Origin: Halichondria panicea
Taxonomy: Eukaryota; Porifera; Demospongiae; Suberitida; Halichondriidae
Length of the DNA: 64,000 bases
Reading direction: 5' to 3'
Assembly (NCBI RefSeq): GCF_963675165.1
Contig: NC_087378.1
Location: 124,001-188,000, forward strand
Of the stretch, positions 13,258 to 29,412 are shown piece by piece. Position numbers and translations under genes: made by a program. Below the pieces are notes generated by a model. It was not told the DNA's origin, made no database searches, and worked only from the letters and a program-made list of their open reading frames with translations. Position 1 is the first letter of the stretch. Each line of letters starts with the position of its first letter.

Positions 13258-13515
13258 ATGTCTTTTGGAGGAGGCTCTTCTGGAGGAGGTGAAGTGGACC
13301 CTCAGCTGCAGAGGTTCATTGAAGTGGAGACTCAGAAGGCACGATTCCAAGCCAATGTTCATCAGTTTACCGATCTATGTTGGGACAAATGCATGCCTGA
13401 CAAGTTGGGCAACCGAATGGATGGAAAGACAGAACTATGTTTCAATAATTGTGTGGGACGATTTTTAGACACCACTGAATTTATAGTTCGTAAACTGGAA
13501 ACAATGAAACAATAA
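13258..13515 (+). CDS. TIMM8: Mitochondrial import chaperone Tim8
   Basis: Single coding exon of 85 residues, the normal size for small Tim proteins. It carries the twin Cx3C motif (CWDKC and CFNNC) that forms two disulfides, and the segment [14 protein letters not shown], which is typical of Tim8. The protein works in the mitochondrial intermembrane space as a Tim8-Tim13 hexamer that escorts hydrophobic membrane proteins to the TIM22 or SAM machinery. The ATG at 13258 follows an intron acceptor by four bases and gives MSFGGG. The stop codon lies inside an AATAAA hexamer (13511-13516), so the 3' UTR may be very short. It converges on the TMED gene 150 bp away. Tim8A and Tim8B cannot be separated here. 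Confidence 0.96.
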   Translation: MSFGGGSSGGGEVDPQLQRFIEVETQKARFQANVHQFTDLCWDKCMPDKLGNRMDGKTELCFNNCVGRFLDTTEFIVRKLETMKQ

Positions 13516-13665
13516 AATTTCAATTGAACCTGTTCAATAATTTATTGTCAATTTATGTACTGCAATATCTCACATTGAAATGTATTGTACAAGAATATTC
13601 GTTGAGCTTGGATAATACATGTATATATGACTGAAATTCTAGCTAAAACCTAATACATAGTGTCC

Positions 13666-15251
13666 CTAGACCAGTTTCTTGGCTTCAAAAAAGCTCTTGA
13701 GATGTCTCATTTGCCAGATGCCCATTAGAATCAGGACAATGGTTTGGCCCAGTGACCACCACAGGACTCGAGCATTGGTACTGTCACTCACTTGTCTGAA
13801 TCGTTCCTCACGAACCTACAGTGTGAGAGTAGGAATTAAACAATGTTTAACAGAGTTTATATCATAGACCTTGGTAATAATATGGTCAGAACGGTTCAGC
13901 TACAATAGCTCAGTTATAGTATCAACTAAACCACTAGGCTTGTTACTGTACAGTTAAGCTACCTACATGTACATGTAGGCATGCTAAGTTAAAGTAACCA
14001 TAATAAACTCACTCTTTGGTATTCTTGTTCCTTTGTGATCTGCTCCACCTGATCCAGCAGCTGTCTCACTCGCAGCTGTAGCTCACTCAGTTTCTCCTTG
14101 GATGCTATCTGGGCGTAGTCAACGGCATGCTCTCCAATCGAGATATCTAGATGAACTCGCTGCGGGGAGGGAGGGAGGGTACACACCAAGCATAGTAGCA
14201 ATGTATAGAGGCGATGTACACACACCAAGCATAGTAGCAATGTATAGAGGCGATGTACACACACCAAGCATAGTAGCAATGTACAGAGGCGATGTACACA
14301 CACCAAGCATAGTAGCAATGTATAGAGGCGATGTACACACACCAAGCATAGTAGCAATGTACAGAGGCGATGTACACACACCAAGCATAGTAGCAATGTA
14401 TAGAGGCGATGTACACACACCAAGCATAGTAGCAATGTATAGAGGCGATGTACACACACCAAGCATAGTAGCAATGTATAGAGGCGATGTACACACACCA
14501 AGCATAGTAGCAATGTACAGAGGCGATGTACACACACCAAGCATAGTAGCAATGTATAGAGGCGATGTACACACACACACACTCCTATTAAGAAATCCAT
14601 ATAATCATAAGTGCACATAATTTATGCAGATATCTGTTCTTGTTGAGCAATAGTGTAGACATCAATAGAATTGCCTTATACTCAATGTACTGCACACACA
14701 GTCATTCATTATACCAGTCTGTTCCCTCCGAACCAACGAGTGCTGTTGGTACCGATGCAGATGGTGTGCTCCCCTGACTCGTGGGAGGTGAACGTGAACC
14801 GACCCTCGGCAGCATAGTGTCTCGAGAGAATCACTTTAGACGAAGGATTCTTTATCTGGAGAAGGGACACAAATATATTACTAAGTATACATTGCTTCCT
14901 TCCTTCAACAAATTAACCGATGGATTTCAATCAGTCATAAATCTAAACACAACACGTGATAATACAATACGACACCCTAAACTCGTACCTCCACATGCAT
15001 GCCGATCCCCGGGCTTGATGGCAACCAGTCTTGTCTATTGTCATCGTATAGCTGCGTCTTGTACTTCCCTACAGGGGAACGTTAATTGATTGATCTATAG
15101 ACGACCCTGATGACCTACCAACTATCATTGTTTCAGCTGGAACTTCCTCAATGAAACATTTCTCCTCAGTCTCAGAAATGTGAAAATATAATCCATTCCC
15201 CAACGATACACATACTGCCAAACAGAGTGTAACTGCTCCCCAAGCCTTCAT
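13666..15251 (-). CDS. TMED9: p24 family cargo receptor (TMED9/TMED4 type)
   Basis: Exons in reading order: 15251-15119, 15068-14989, 14855-14715, 14159-14013, 13815-13666; 216 residues. There is a signal peptide ([20 protein letters not shown]), a GOLD domain starting [13 protein letters not shown] with the paired cysteine at ICIGTNST, a coiled coil ([18 protein letters not shown]), one membrane helix near [18 protein letters not shown], and the cytosolic tail FFEAKKLV. p24 proteins cycle between ER and Golgi in COPII and COPI vesicles; the tail has the dilysine and Phe signals of the alpha subfamily, which matches TMED4/9 nearly exactly. The gene lies head-to-head with casein kinase 1 alpha. 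Intron 3 is filled by a 39-bp minisatellite. Confidence 0.96.
14181..14570. repeat. 39-bp minisatellite, 10 copies, in TMED intron
   Basis: Ten uninterrupted units starting ACACACCAAGCATAGTAGCA. The main variation is TATAGAGG versus CAGAGG at one spot (copies 3, 5 and 9 carry the C form). Because 39 is divisible by three, four reading frames stay open across the array; these ORFs are artefacts. The array ends about 20 bp before the exon 4 acceptor. Confidence 0.95.
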
Positions 15252-15635
15252 AGTATTTTAGGGGCTAATGTCTTGATGCTTGAGCTCTGTGAAGTACACT
15301 TTCTCTTATGCTTGACGTGGACAAAGGAGACAGCTCTCACGTGGTCCTCACATGAAAAAAAAATCGACCATGGGCGTTACCACATAATTATTATGAACGC
15401 GAGAGGTGAGGTCACCTATCAAGAAGGAAAACAACACAGCTTTTTCGCCTCTCCTAGTCGTCTACTTTGGACATTTTATCTCTCGGGTACGTACACATAC
15501 TCAAGCCAAGACTGACACGTCTCAAGCGTAACGGGAGCTATCTTAGCAGCGGTTTTATTGAAGGACTCTTGGACTTGAAGCTGCCACTTATTAACTTGTT
15601 GATCAAGTTTTATGTCAGGCTTGAATGGACGAGCA
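15252..15635. promoter_or_regulatory. Divergent TMED9 / CSNK1A1 intergenic region
   Basis: 384 bp separate the two start codons, so the genes probably share a bidirectional promoter and both 5' UTRs lie here. I see no clear TATA box in a fixed position. This is inferred from gene layout only. Confidence 0.5.
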
Positions 15636-20385
<4,750 letters not shown>

Positions 20386-21039
20386 TCTACCCAACCAACT
20401 CTCACTATTATATCCACTGGATTTTATAACTTTAATTCATTTTTCCTCTGATTTGTCTCAGTATTGTAGCTCTCTGCTGTACTATGGTTTGTATACTCTT
20501 CTTCCTATCTTGACTTTTCTTTTTTCTGTACTCAGTGTTGTCTGTGATAGTCTGGTTTGTACGCTAATGTAGTATGTATGTATGTATGTATGTGTCTGTC
20601 TCATTTGGTACTCTGTGTCTAAGTTGCACTTATTTTGTGTGTACTGTATATACGTCACATTTATGTTCTCTCTAACTGTGTATATTCAGCATTGCTAAGT
20701 TTGTAGTTGTAAGTACATTCTATTTATTCTGTTACTGTACTTTTGCACTATAATAATATTTTTATGGACAAATCAATGTATGGATCTAGTGGGCATGTTC
20801 GCATTTATATTCAACATTGCTAAGTTTGTAGTTGTAACTGTAGGCAGGCCCTGGCAAATAGTTTATGTGGGGCACAGCATAATAGGCTGAATTTGGGGCA
20901 GTGCTCAAAAGCCAGGAGAAAATTCTGTTAGTGCGCATGTGCAAATGTGTAGTGGGCGTGGCTTGTAGCTCCACCTGGCTATAATTAGAAGTGCAAGCAG
21001 TGTTGAATCTTATATACTATTATACTGCATGCATGAATA
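20386..21039. other. CSNK1A1 3' UTR and upstream region of the SorCS-like gene
   Basis: Pyrimidine-rich then AT-rich spacer with a small TATG run (20574-20592) and a repeated phrase ATTCAACATTGCTAAGTTTGTAG-like near 20687 and 20810. No coding sequence recognised. Confidence 0.55.
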
Positions 21040-24000
21040 ATGTTCTCTACGAAGTTGCTTCTATTTGCTCTTGGAGCATGTCTGGCTGGGGAGGGCTGTT
21101 GTTCCGTGTCGGGGCCTAAAGACAGTGCCAATGGTGTGAGAGGAAGAGGACAGAGAATGCCACAAGTGTTTGATCTTGGTAGCCTGGAAGAGCTCAAGGA
21201 CATTGCAAGCCAGTTCAATGGGAAGGACTACTCTTCTAGGTACGTGCCTGTCCTGCATATTAATCATGAGCCAATCAAATTAATTGGTAGTATTTATATA
21301 CTACGCATACCTACTAGTAGTTACCCACACAAGCGCTTAGGCGTTGATTGCAAGGTGAATAATAAATTATTTGCAATCTGAGTTCACATGTACTCGTGTT
21401 TATTGGCATAATTTGCAGGAAGTGCACACACACACTTAACAGCAGTAAACTAGTAGGAATTCATTAATACGAACGACTTTGATGATCTATTGTTTAGCAA
21501 GCGCCACTATTCTCGATTAGAAACGGCAGTGGAATAGGCTTACTATTTCTGGACAATAACTATAGTAAACTAATAATAGTGATTGTGCTCTTGTGGGAAG
21601 GTGATGCCATACATACAGTCATGGTTGATCCATAGACAAACATCTATGGTTGATCTCACAGATATATGACTAATAAACACTGCACTACTGTACTCTGACT
21701 TCCCTGGGCACCTTTTAAGGTGGCTATTGACTGGCAGATGGTTAAGTGGTAGATCAGGTAGTGTATTTCTAGGACTGCTATTGGCATTTGCTTACTTTCT
21801 AGTCATGCACAGGTGTCACTTCAGAGAGTTTCATGGCTTTTTAGAGGCTTTCCCAGGGCCATAAAAGTAACATGTTCGATATTAGTCGACTTCAAAGCTA
21901 ATGTGATTAATCTGTACTCATCACTAATTTTTTTCCCAACTCTGTTTCACAGACTTCAAAAGAGACAGGCAGATTTGCAGGACCTGGATCTGTCCACGGC
22001 TGCTATATTGACCAATGATTCGCATTTTCATGCTATTGTACACTGGACTGGCTACCCTCACGAGAACATCTTCATACTCACCAGACAACCCTCTGAGTCA
22101 ACTGGGCTCTCAATAGAGACCTGGCTTTGGAGGTTAGAGATACACTTATTTAGTTTGTATAGAGAAGGTGTTTGTATAGAGAAGGTGAATGTATGATGTT
22201 GATTATATATACAGGTCTACTGATTATGGTAAGACATTTATCAACGAGACTGACAAACTCGAAGACTATTTGATTCAGAGCTACTATGTCGGCGTCAACA
22301 CTTCATATGTAAGTTGAATATATAAATTTTTGCTTCACATTAAACTTTTTTTTTCAGTTGGTTTTTGCTGATGTAATAAACCAAACGCTGCAAGTCACGG
22401 AGGATGTGGGAGAGACCTTCACTGCTCGTAGCACGCCATTCACTCCTAACAGTATCATCTTCCAGAGCAGACTAGCACCCAACTCAACCCAATACAGCAA
22501 GTTCATCCTCAGCCAAGACTACGCTGAAGAAGCGGTCAGTTGTGTTTGTTTAATAGTAAACTTTCAGCTTCACTTGTTATATGCTTTTGTGTGGGTGCAA
22601 CGTTGAATCGGCTATTTTACTTTAGCTAGCAGTTCGTTTTTTCTGTATAACAGTTATATATAAAATAAGCACACCTGTTAAATGTAGCTTCACTTTAATA
22701 TCATTGGTTTGTTCTCTTTAGCTGTGGGTGTCGAGTAACCTCGGTGTAAACTGGACCAAGATTGGAGACAATGTTCCGTTTCAGCGCTTCTACTGGAGGA
22801 GACTGAACGAGGAAGTCGAGGGAGACCTCACCACAGTCTACTTTGAGCAGAGGACATCTAAAGAAAGTTAGCAAAAGAATAGTATCAGCCACTCTTCCCT
22901 CTCCTTTCTTTACCAGATGATTTACTAGAACTAGGAGCTTACTATTGTGTACATTTCAACAAAGTCTTAATATTATTATCTGTGTACTTGTTAATTAATC
23001 ACAATTTGTAATAAAATAGCTGAACATTATTTTGTTTGTATGCAGACAAGCCATTGCTATTATTTCTATGCCCAGGTACTCAGTCCCTGCTCTACTTCTC
23101 AACCTATCCTTACACCGAGGTCCAACTGTTTGCTCCCGAGCTGGGACCATTTGAGAGTGGCTCATTTGTAATGACACATGAGTACATGTTTGTACGGGTG
23201 AGTCATACCATTACATAGCTTGGTGTCTGTAGCTAAGTTATCCAAACAACGTAGCCTGCATTTAGAACTAAACATCACATTAGGTTGGTTGGTTTTGTAG
23301 ACAGAATGAGTACAATCAGCTTTTCAAAACATACTCTATAAATTAGTTCTGGACAGTTGTGACATTCATGTTATGTGTGTTTATGTACACAGATTTCCGG
23401 GTCAGCAGCTAATAGCAATGTGACCTACTCCAGTCCACTCTGGGTCAGCTACAGGAGGGACAGGATTTTCAGACAAGCACTATTTCCATTCCTCTCAGAC
23501 GAACTTGAGCACCTGGTAAGATTAATATAAGACCATGGCCTGCACGACTAGCTACCAAGTGTGTGCATGCTATTTCCAAGTGGAGCTATTTTCCATACAA
23601 CATTCCTCCTAAAAGGATTATGTTAGAAATGTTAATATTCATGTTTGAATCAACCTCACATGGTGTTGTCCATTCAGCACTACTCTGTGATAGATGGCAG
23701 TGAGGGGGAGGTCCTTGTAGGGATCTACCATAACAACATCACCTCTCACCTCTACATATCCGATGCGACTGGAACTAGCTACTCCCTCTCTCTGGACTAC
23801 ATTGTACAAAGTGGTGGGGAAAATGGGAACCCAACCTTTGACGTCCATTTGGTAAGTATATCTGCATGTAAAATGGCCTACCCTCTATACTTGTTAATCG
23901 ATCATAAATTGAGTTTGGAACGTCCAATTTTTCTATGCATTCTGTAGCTCTAACTATACCTGATTATGTGGTATACTTATCTCCCAGTGATAGCACTCAT

Positions 24001-27000
24001 TATCGTAGACTGTATACACTGTCACAGGTGGACGGTATCAGAGGTGCTGTGCTGGCTAATCGTAAGGTACCTGGTGACAGCTTTGGTGGCACCCTCATCA
24101 GCCACAACAAGGGAGGGCAATGGTCCCCCCTCCAAGCACCAGCAGTAGACAGGAATGGACTACCCACTAGCTGCTTCCCGGTAACTGGCCCCAGTGTACT
24201 GTTCACATATATACTGTACATACATATCGTAAAACTTATTGATTAACTGAAGCAAAAACACAGCTATTGAGAGAGCTAGTACTGCCTACCATAAGCATTG
24301 CTGTGTATATTACATCACTAGAAGAGTATCTACTCTTGATTACCCGTATTGTCTCCCCCTTGCAGCCAGGGTGTTCTCTGCATGTGCGGATGGAGACTGA
24401 TGTTGAGAATGGCTACCAGTCCATCCTGTCACAAGACACTGCTGTGGGTCTAATCATGGCTGCCGGTGAGTATAACCTCTTGAGCATGAGATTCTTGAAT
24501 ATATCCACTATTTGCTTGAGGAAAAGTTAAATATAAACTATTTATAATACGATCTATGATAATTTTGAGAGCCTTTGTTCATGCGACACATTTCCATAAT
24601 ACATGCTGTCTATTCATATCCACACCCCAGGCAACCTTGGCACTGGCTTCTCTACTGCTGCTAATTCGAGAATCTACTTATCAAGAGACGGTGGCTTTAC
24701 GTGGGCAGAGGTGGAGAGCGGAAATTGGGAGTTCCAGTTTCTTGCTCTCGGCTCGATCATTGTCATGGTAAATAAGCGAATCCTCGTGGATGATTTCAAG
24801 TGGTCATGTGATGAAGGAGCTACCTGGATGACCAATAAGCTGGAGAAGGATGTGCCCTTGCCTCGAGTTGCTGTGATTGGAATGAAGACTGAGATTGGAG
24901 AGAAACCAAGACTAGTCTCGTAAGTGTCTAGTAGCCTCACTGCTAACTGCTATTGCTGGGCATTAGTGCAATTCACGCTTCCCCACACTTATGTATGCTA
25001 GCAGATAACCCATTCTCTCTCCACATGCACAGAGTGTTTGGTGTCGACTTCTACCAATATCTCGCCAATGACCTGGTGTTTGAGTGGCTTGTATTCACAC
25101 TCAACTTCACGTCTGTAGTCCCGAGACAATGTGACACCTTCGACTACTTTGAATGGATCCCAACGGACGATCGACTGAGTGAGAGCTGTCTCTTAGGGGA
25201 GGTGGTCCTCTATGAGCGGAGAAATGGGTCAGCCTGCTGCTATGTGGATCCAGACTACCAGAAACCAGTGAACACCTCACGTTGTCGATGCTCCCTTGAA
25301 GACTTTGAATGGTGAGTAAAACATTGTACTGCGTTTGAATATTTGACAATCTCTCACCCGACTACAATTATACAAAATTAATATTGAGTACTCTTTTGTT
25401 GCAGTGATTTAGGTTTTGCTCGGCAGACTCTGAACAGTCCCTGCACAGCGGTGCCTGGACACGTCTACCCTCCCCCAGCACCAATCATCTGTCCTGAGAG
25501 CAACAACTACACCTACTCATCAGGGTAGGTCAGAATCACTCATAGAATTCTATTACTTTCATCCTAGGACCTACTGACCATCAACTACTCTTTACAATAA
25601 CTTTTTCTTTCTTGATCACCTTTAACTAGCTAACTTGAACTGTTTCACATTTGCCTCAGATACCGTAAGATTCCTGGAGACAAGTGTGAGGAGGAGAACA
25701 TCAATGTTGATTTCCTACTCCCCCAAACAGCCCCCTGTCCACTTCGTGCTGCAGGAGGGTTGTCCATTGACTTCCCTGAATCTATCCGACCAGATGAGCC
25801 AGTAACCTTCACACTCTCACAATCAAGGGTAAGAACCATTTGTCTATACTGCACTAGTTGACGGTGATGGTATTTATTTAGGGGAGCAAGCTCTCAACTG
25901 TCTATGTGTGGAGCTTTGGTGATTCCACTCCATTGCTTCAAAATGTTAGCCTCATCTCGGCCCAGACACAGCAGCACAGCTTTGCCTCTCCTGGTATGTA
26001 TAGGGTCACAGTGAGCACAAGGAATGACGCAGGACTGTCTGAAATAAGCGTATCTGTAACAGTACTGGGTAAGTCAAGTGAACGTGTGTGTACATGTGTA
26101 CATGTGAGTAGTGAGCAAAGCTAGCTAGTGTACGTGTGTACTTGTGAGTAGTGAGCAAAGCTAGCTAGTGTACGTGTGTACTTGTGAGTAGTGAGCAAAG
26201 CTAGCTAGTGTACGTGTGTACTTGTGAGTAGTGAGCAAAGCTAGCTAGTGTACGTGTGTACTTGTGAGTAGTGAGCAAAGCTAGCTAGTGTACGTGTGTA
26301 CTTGTGAGTAGTGAGCAAAGCTAACTAGTGTACGTGTGTACTTGTGAGTAGTGAGCAAAGCTAGCTAGTGTACGTGTGTACTTGTGAGTAGTGAGCAAAG
26401 CTAGCTAGTGTATGTAATTATTGCTTTGATAACAATTTATAACCCCCCTCCCTCCTATAGATACTCTCATCGGGTTCTCCGTGGGTTACCCCTCAGAGCT
26501 GTACATTGACGACAGTGTGCCCATTGGATTCTACATACGGTTTACAGTCAGCATCAGCACGCAGTTTGGTACTAGACATCTCGGAGAAGTGCCGTTTGAG
26601 CTAGCATGGGACTTTGGTGATGGAACTAACTTCACGGCTGGCCCTCAGGCAATAGTCGGGCACGTCTACGAGAGCCCTGGCAACTACACTGTGTCCACTA
26701 GTCTAACGGCCGTGTTCTCCAACGTTGAAAAAATAAAAACCAAGTCTATTCGTACATATGCAGGTAAGTCTAAACCATGTCCTCGTGTAGTTGTATTATT
26801 ATCCCAGCGTATACTACATACAGCTGCTACTAATGTGAACATCACGAGTGATGCTCTCATCATAAAAGAGGGAATTGCTTTCACTCAAGTCGGACAATAC
26901 ATCGATTTCCAAGTGTCACCACCGTCCTTCACTGAAATACCACCACAGACTGCATTCTCCTGGCTAGTGCAACGTCCTCGTCAATCAAGTAGTGAGACTG

Positions 27001-29196
27001 TCGGGACCGAGCGAACAATCTCGTACCAGTTCTCAACATGGGGGCAGTACGTGGTCACAATGCGTGGCTCCTATCTGGCTACAGGATCAGTGCAGGGAGT
27101 CATCAGTGTCTACGCTCAAAGTAAACAACATTAATTTATATGTACATTATGACAGCTGCAATTTCGATTTTCTACGATTCACACACAAATTAATTTTTTC
27201 CATTCTTCAGATAACATCACAGTGGTTGCCCCATCCAAGCAGACTGCTCGATCAGGACAACTGATAACACTCAATCTTATTCTACAAAACAGTCAAAACT
27301 CTCCCTATCAGGGGCCGATCAAAGTGACCCTTGAGTCTCCCACTGGTTCTAGACTGGCCAACTATCATTCCATCATCTCAGATGATGCAGAGATTAAGCT
27401 TCACTTCACTATGAAGCAGCCTGGATCAACCGATGCCATACTGAGAGCATCAAATGACGTATCTAAATACATGAACAACTTGAAACTCATTGTTGTTGGT
27501 AAGTTCAACACTTTATTGCTACTACATGTATGTACATATTTAATTGTTAAGTTCACTAGCTAGCTATAATTATACCTCTATTTTTAGTAAATTTCCGGCC
27601 ATGTGTCTATTTAACCCCCTCCCCTATCTTATACTAATATACAAACAGGGTCTGGACAATTCGGAGCTATCACGATTCTATTTGATGCTGACAAACTCCC
27701 CTCCAACTACAACACTCCTGAGTGGCAGGAGAAGCTCTCCTATTCTCTAAGGCAATTCATTGCCATGAAGTTCGATGGAGATGCGTCACTGATCGAGGTT
27801 GTGGGAGTGTCCACAATAGTCAGGACTGACTCACGTAAGAGGTCCCCCGGCATGTTCCTGGCTTTGGATGTTAACCTGCTCCCTGCTGACTATACAGAGC
27901 AAGCTTTTCAGGACACTATGCAGGTTAGACCAGACGCCTTCTCCAAAACATTGCCAATATTGTCAATATTGTTTGATTTCTACGTACTTACATGTACTTT
28001 CCTGCATGGTCTGTACGTGCATGCACTAAAGTTCATGTCGTATAAATGTGTGTTAAGTTATGGCTTACCTTAATTCTACCAACGTTAATACCAATAATTA
28101 TGCTTCTGCACATTTCCGGGGTCTAATATGAAGTATGAATCCCACTAATCTATTTTTGTTCTCTTTACACCTGTTCACTTTCAGATGGCCGACAAGGTGC
28201 TGGCAGACATTGCTGATGAGGCATTCACATTCAATGTTGATGATGTTGTGTTGACTGCCGACAGCGCCGTCAATCGGAACGATAACGACCGCTCTGGCCC
28301 AGAACCAGTTTCTAGTAACCCTCTGGTTGACATTGTCCTGGCAGTAGTATTCACAATCATCCTAGTCGCTGTTATCGTGGTCGTGGTGATTATCAGTGTC
28401 TACTGCTACAGGTCAGATCATTTGATAATAATGATATCACTGTCTTCCACACAATACTAAATAAGAACTAGAGATTGTAGATTGTACATATACTCATGAA
28501 TAATGTCCCAAGGTGCTGGTTGTGTGTAGGTGTAGTACGCGTAGGTATTGTACGTGTAGGTGTTGTACGTGTAGGTATTGTACGTGTAAGTGTTGTACGT
28601 GTAGGTATTGTACGTGTAGGTGTTGTACGTGTAGGTATTGTACGTGTAAGTGTTGTACGTGTAGGTATTGTACGTGTAGATATTGTACGCGTAGGTATTG
28701 TACGTGTAAGTGTTGTATGTGTAGGTATTGTACGCGTAGGTATTGTACGTGTAAGTGTTGTACGTGTAGGTATTGTACGTGTAGGTGTTGTACGTGTAGG
28801 TATTGTACGTGTAAGTGTTGTACGTGTAGGTATTGTACGTGTAGATATTGTACGCGTAGGTATTGTACGTGTAAGTGTTGTATGTGTAGGTATTGTACGC
28901 GTAGGTATTGTACGTGTAAGTGTTGTATGTGTAGGTATTGTACGTGTAGGTGTTGTATGTGTGTAGTCAGTTACGTGCTCTAAAGTGAAATACTACATGC
29001 TCAAGCTTCTCGTGTGTTTCATGCTTTTTAAGTGAATCAGTGACGAATTATCGTTTGTTTGGTATTTGTCGTGTGCAGGAGGAACAAGCAGCTGCAGATG
29101 AAGTACTCTATGATGGAAGAGCCTAGAGACGGGAATCTGAGCTTCAATGAAGCGTTCGGAGAATCTGCCGACACCAAGGAGAGTGGAAATGAGTGA
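21040..29196 (+). CDS. SORCS: SorCS-like VPS10-domain receptor
   Basis: Exons: 21040-21239, 21953-22132, 22215-22308, 22358-22534, 22722-22866, 23076-23197, 23393-23515, 23678-23851, 24028-24180, 24366-24465, 24631-24919, 25033-25311, 25405-25524, 25660-25828, 25882-26068, 26461-26763, 26824-27120, 27211-27498, 27649-27923, 28185-28411, 29079-29196; about 1339 residues. Order: signal peptide; propeptide with a furin-like RGQR site (residues near 35-38); VPS10 beta-propeller with Asp-box STDYGKTF and SRDGGFTW; 10CC cysteine module (residues about 586-720); PKD domains (VWSFGDSTP and LAWDFGDGTN); SorCS C-terminal region; one membrane helix (about 1272-1300); 39-residue tail. VPS10 plus PKD plus this tail region identifies the SorCS branch of sorting receptors. 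Exon 6 could instead start at 23046. AATAAA lies at 29300. Confidence 0.93.
26091..26410. repeat. 40-bp minisatellite, 8 copies, in SorCS intron
   Basis: Eight units of TACGTGTGTACTTGTGAGTA followed by GTGAGCAAAGCTAGCTAGTG. It begins about 20 bp after the true donor (GTAAGT at 26069), and each unit contains a GTGAGT that resembles a splice donor. Confidence 0.95.
28531..28965. repeat. 15-bp minisatellite, 29 copies, with an 11-unit higher-order period
   Basis: Units such as TATTGTACGTGTAGG and TGTTGTACGTGTAAG alternate through the last SorCS intron. A block of 11 distinct unit variants (165 bp) occurs twice in the same order, starting near 28591 and 28756. Confidence 0.93.
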
Positions 29197-29412
29197 TAAC
29201 TGTTCAAGAACTTATTTTGGCATGTTGTGTTACCATTGTACACAGGTGTGCTATTCGTGTCATGTATATAGATTAGATATTTCAAATGAAAAAGATCACA
29301 ATAAAATTTTAATTTGACATCAAATGGTACAGTCGAGTGGTATAATTATAATTATATGATCACCAGTAGACAGTCAAATAGCATAACATAATGAGATAGT
29401 AATGGCAGGGGT

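Noticed and set aside
13989..14620. Repeat proteins ([26 protein letters not shown]) and a CRISPR-like look
   Set aside because: A 39-bp head-to-tail minisatellite inside the TMED intron; there are no unique spacers, and real exon 4 overlaps one of these ORFs.
28496..28983. VRVGIVRVG and RYCTCRCC repeat ORFs
   Set aside because: Intronic 15-bp minisatellite read in two frames; not part of the SorCS coding sequence.
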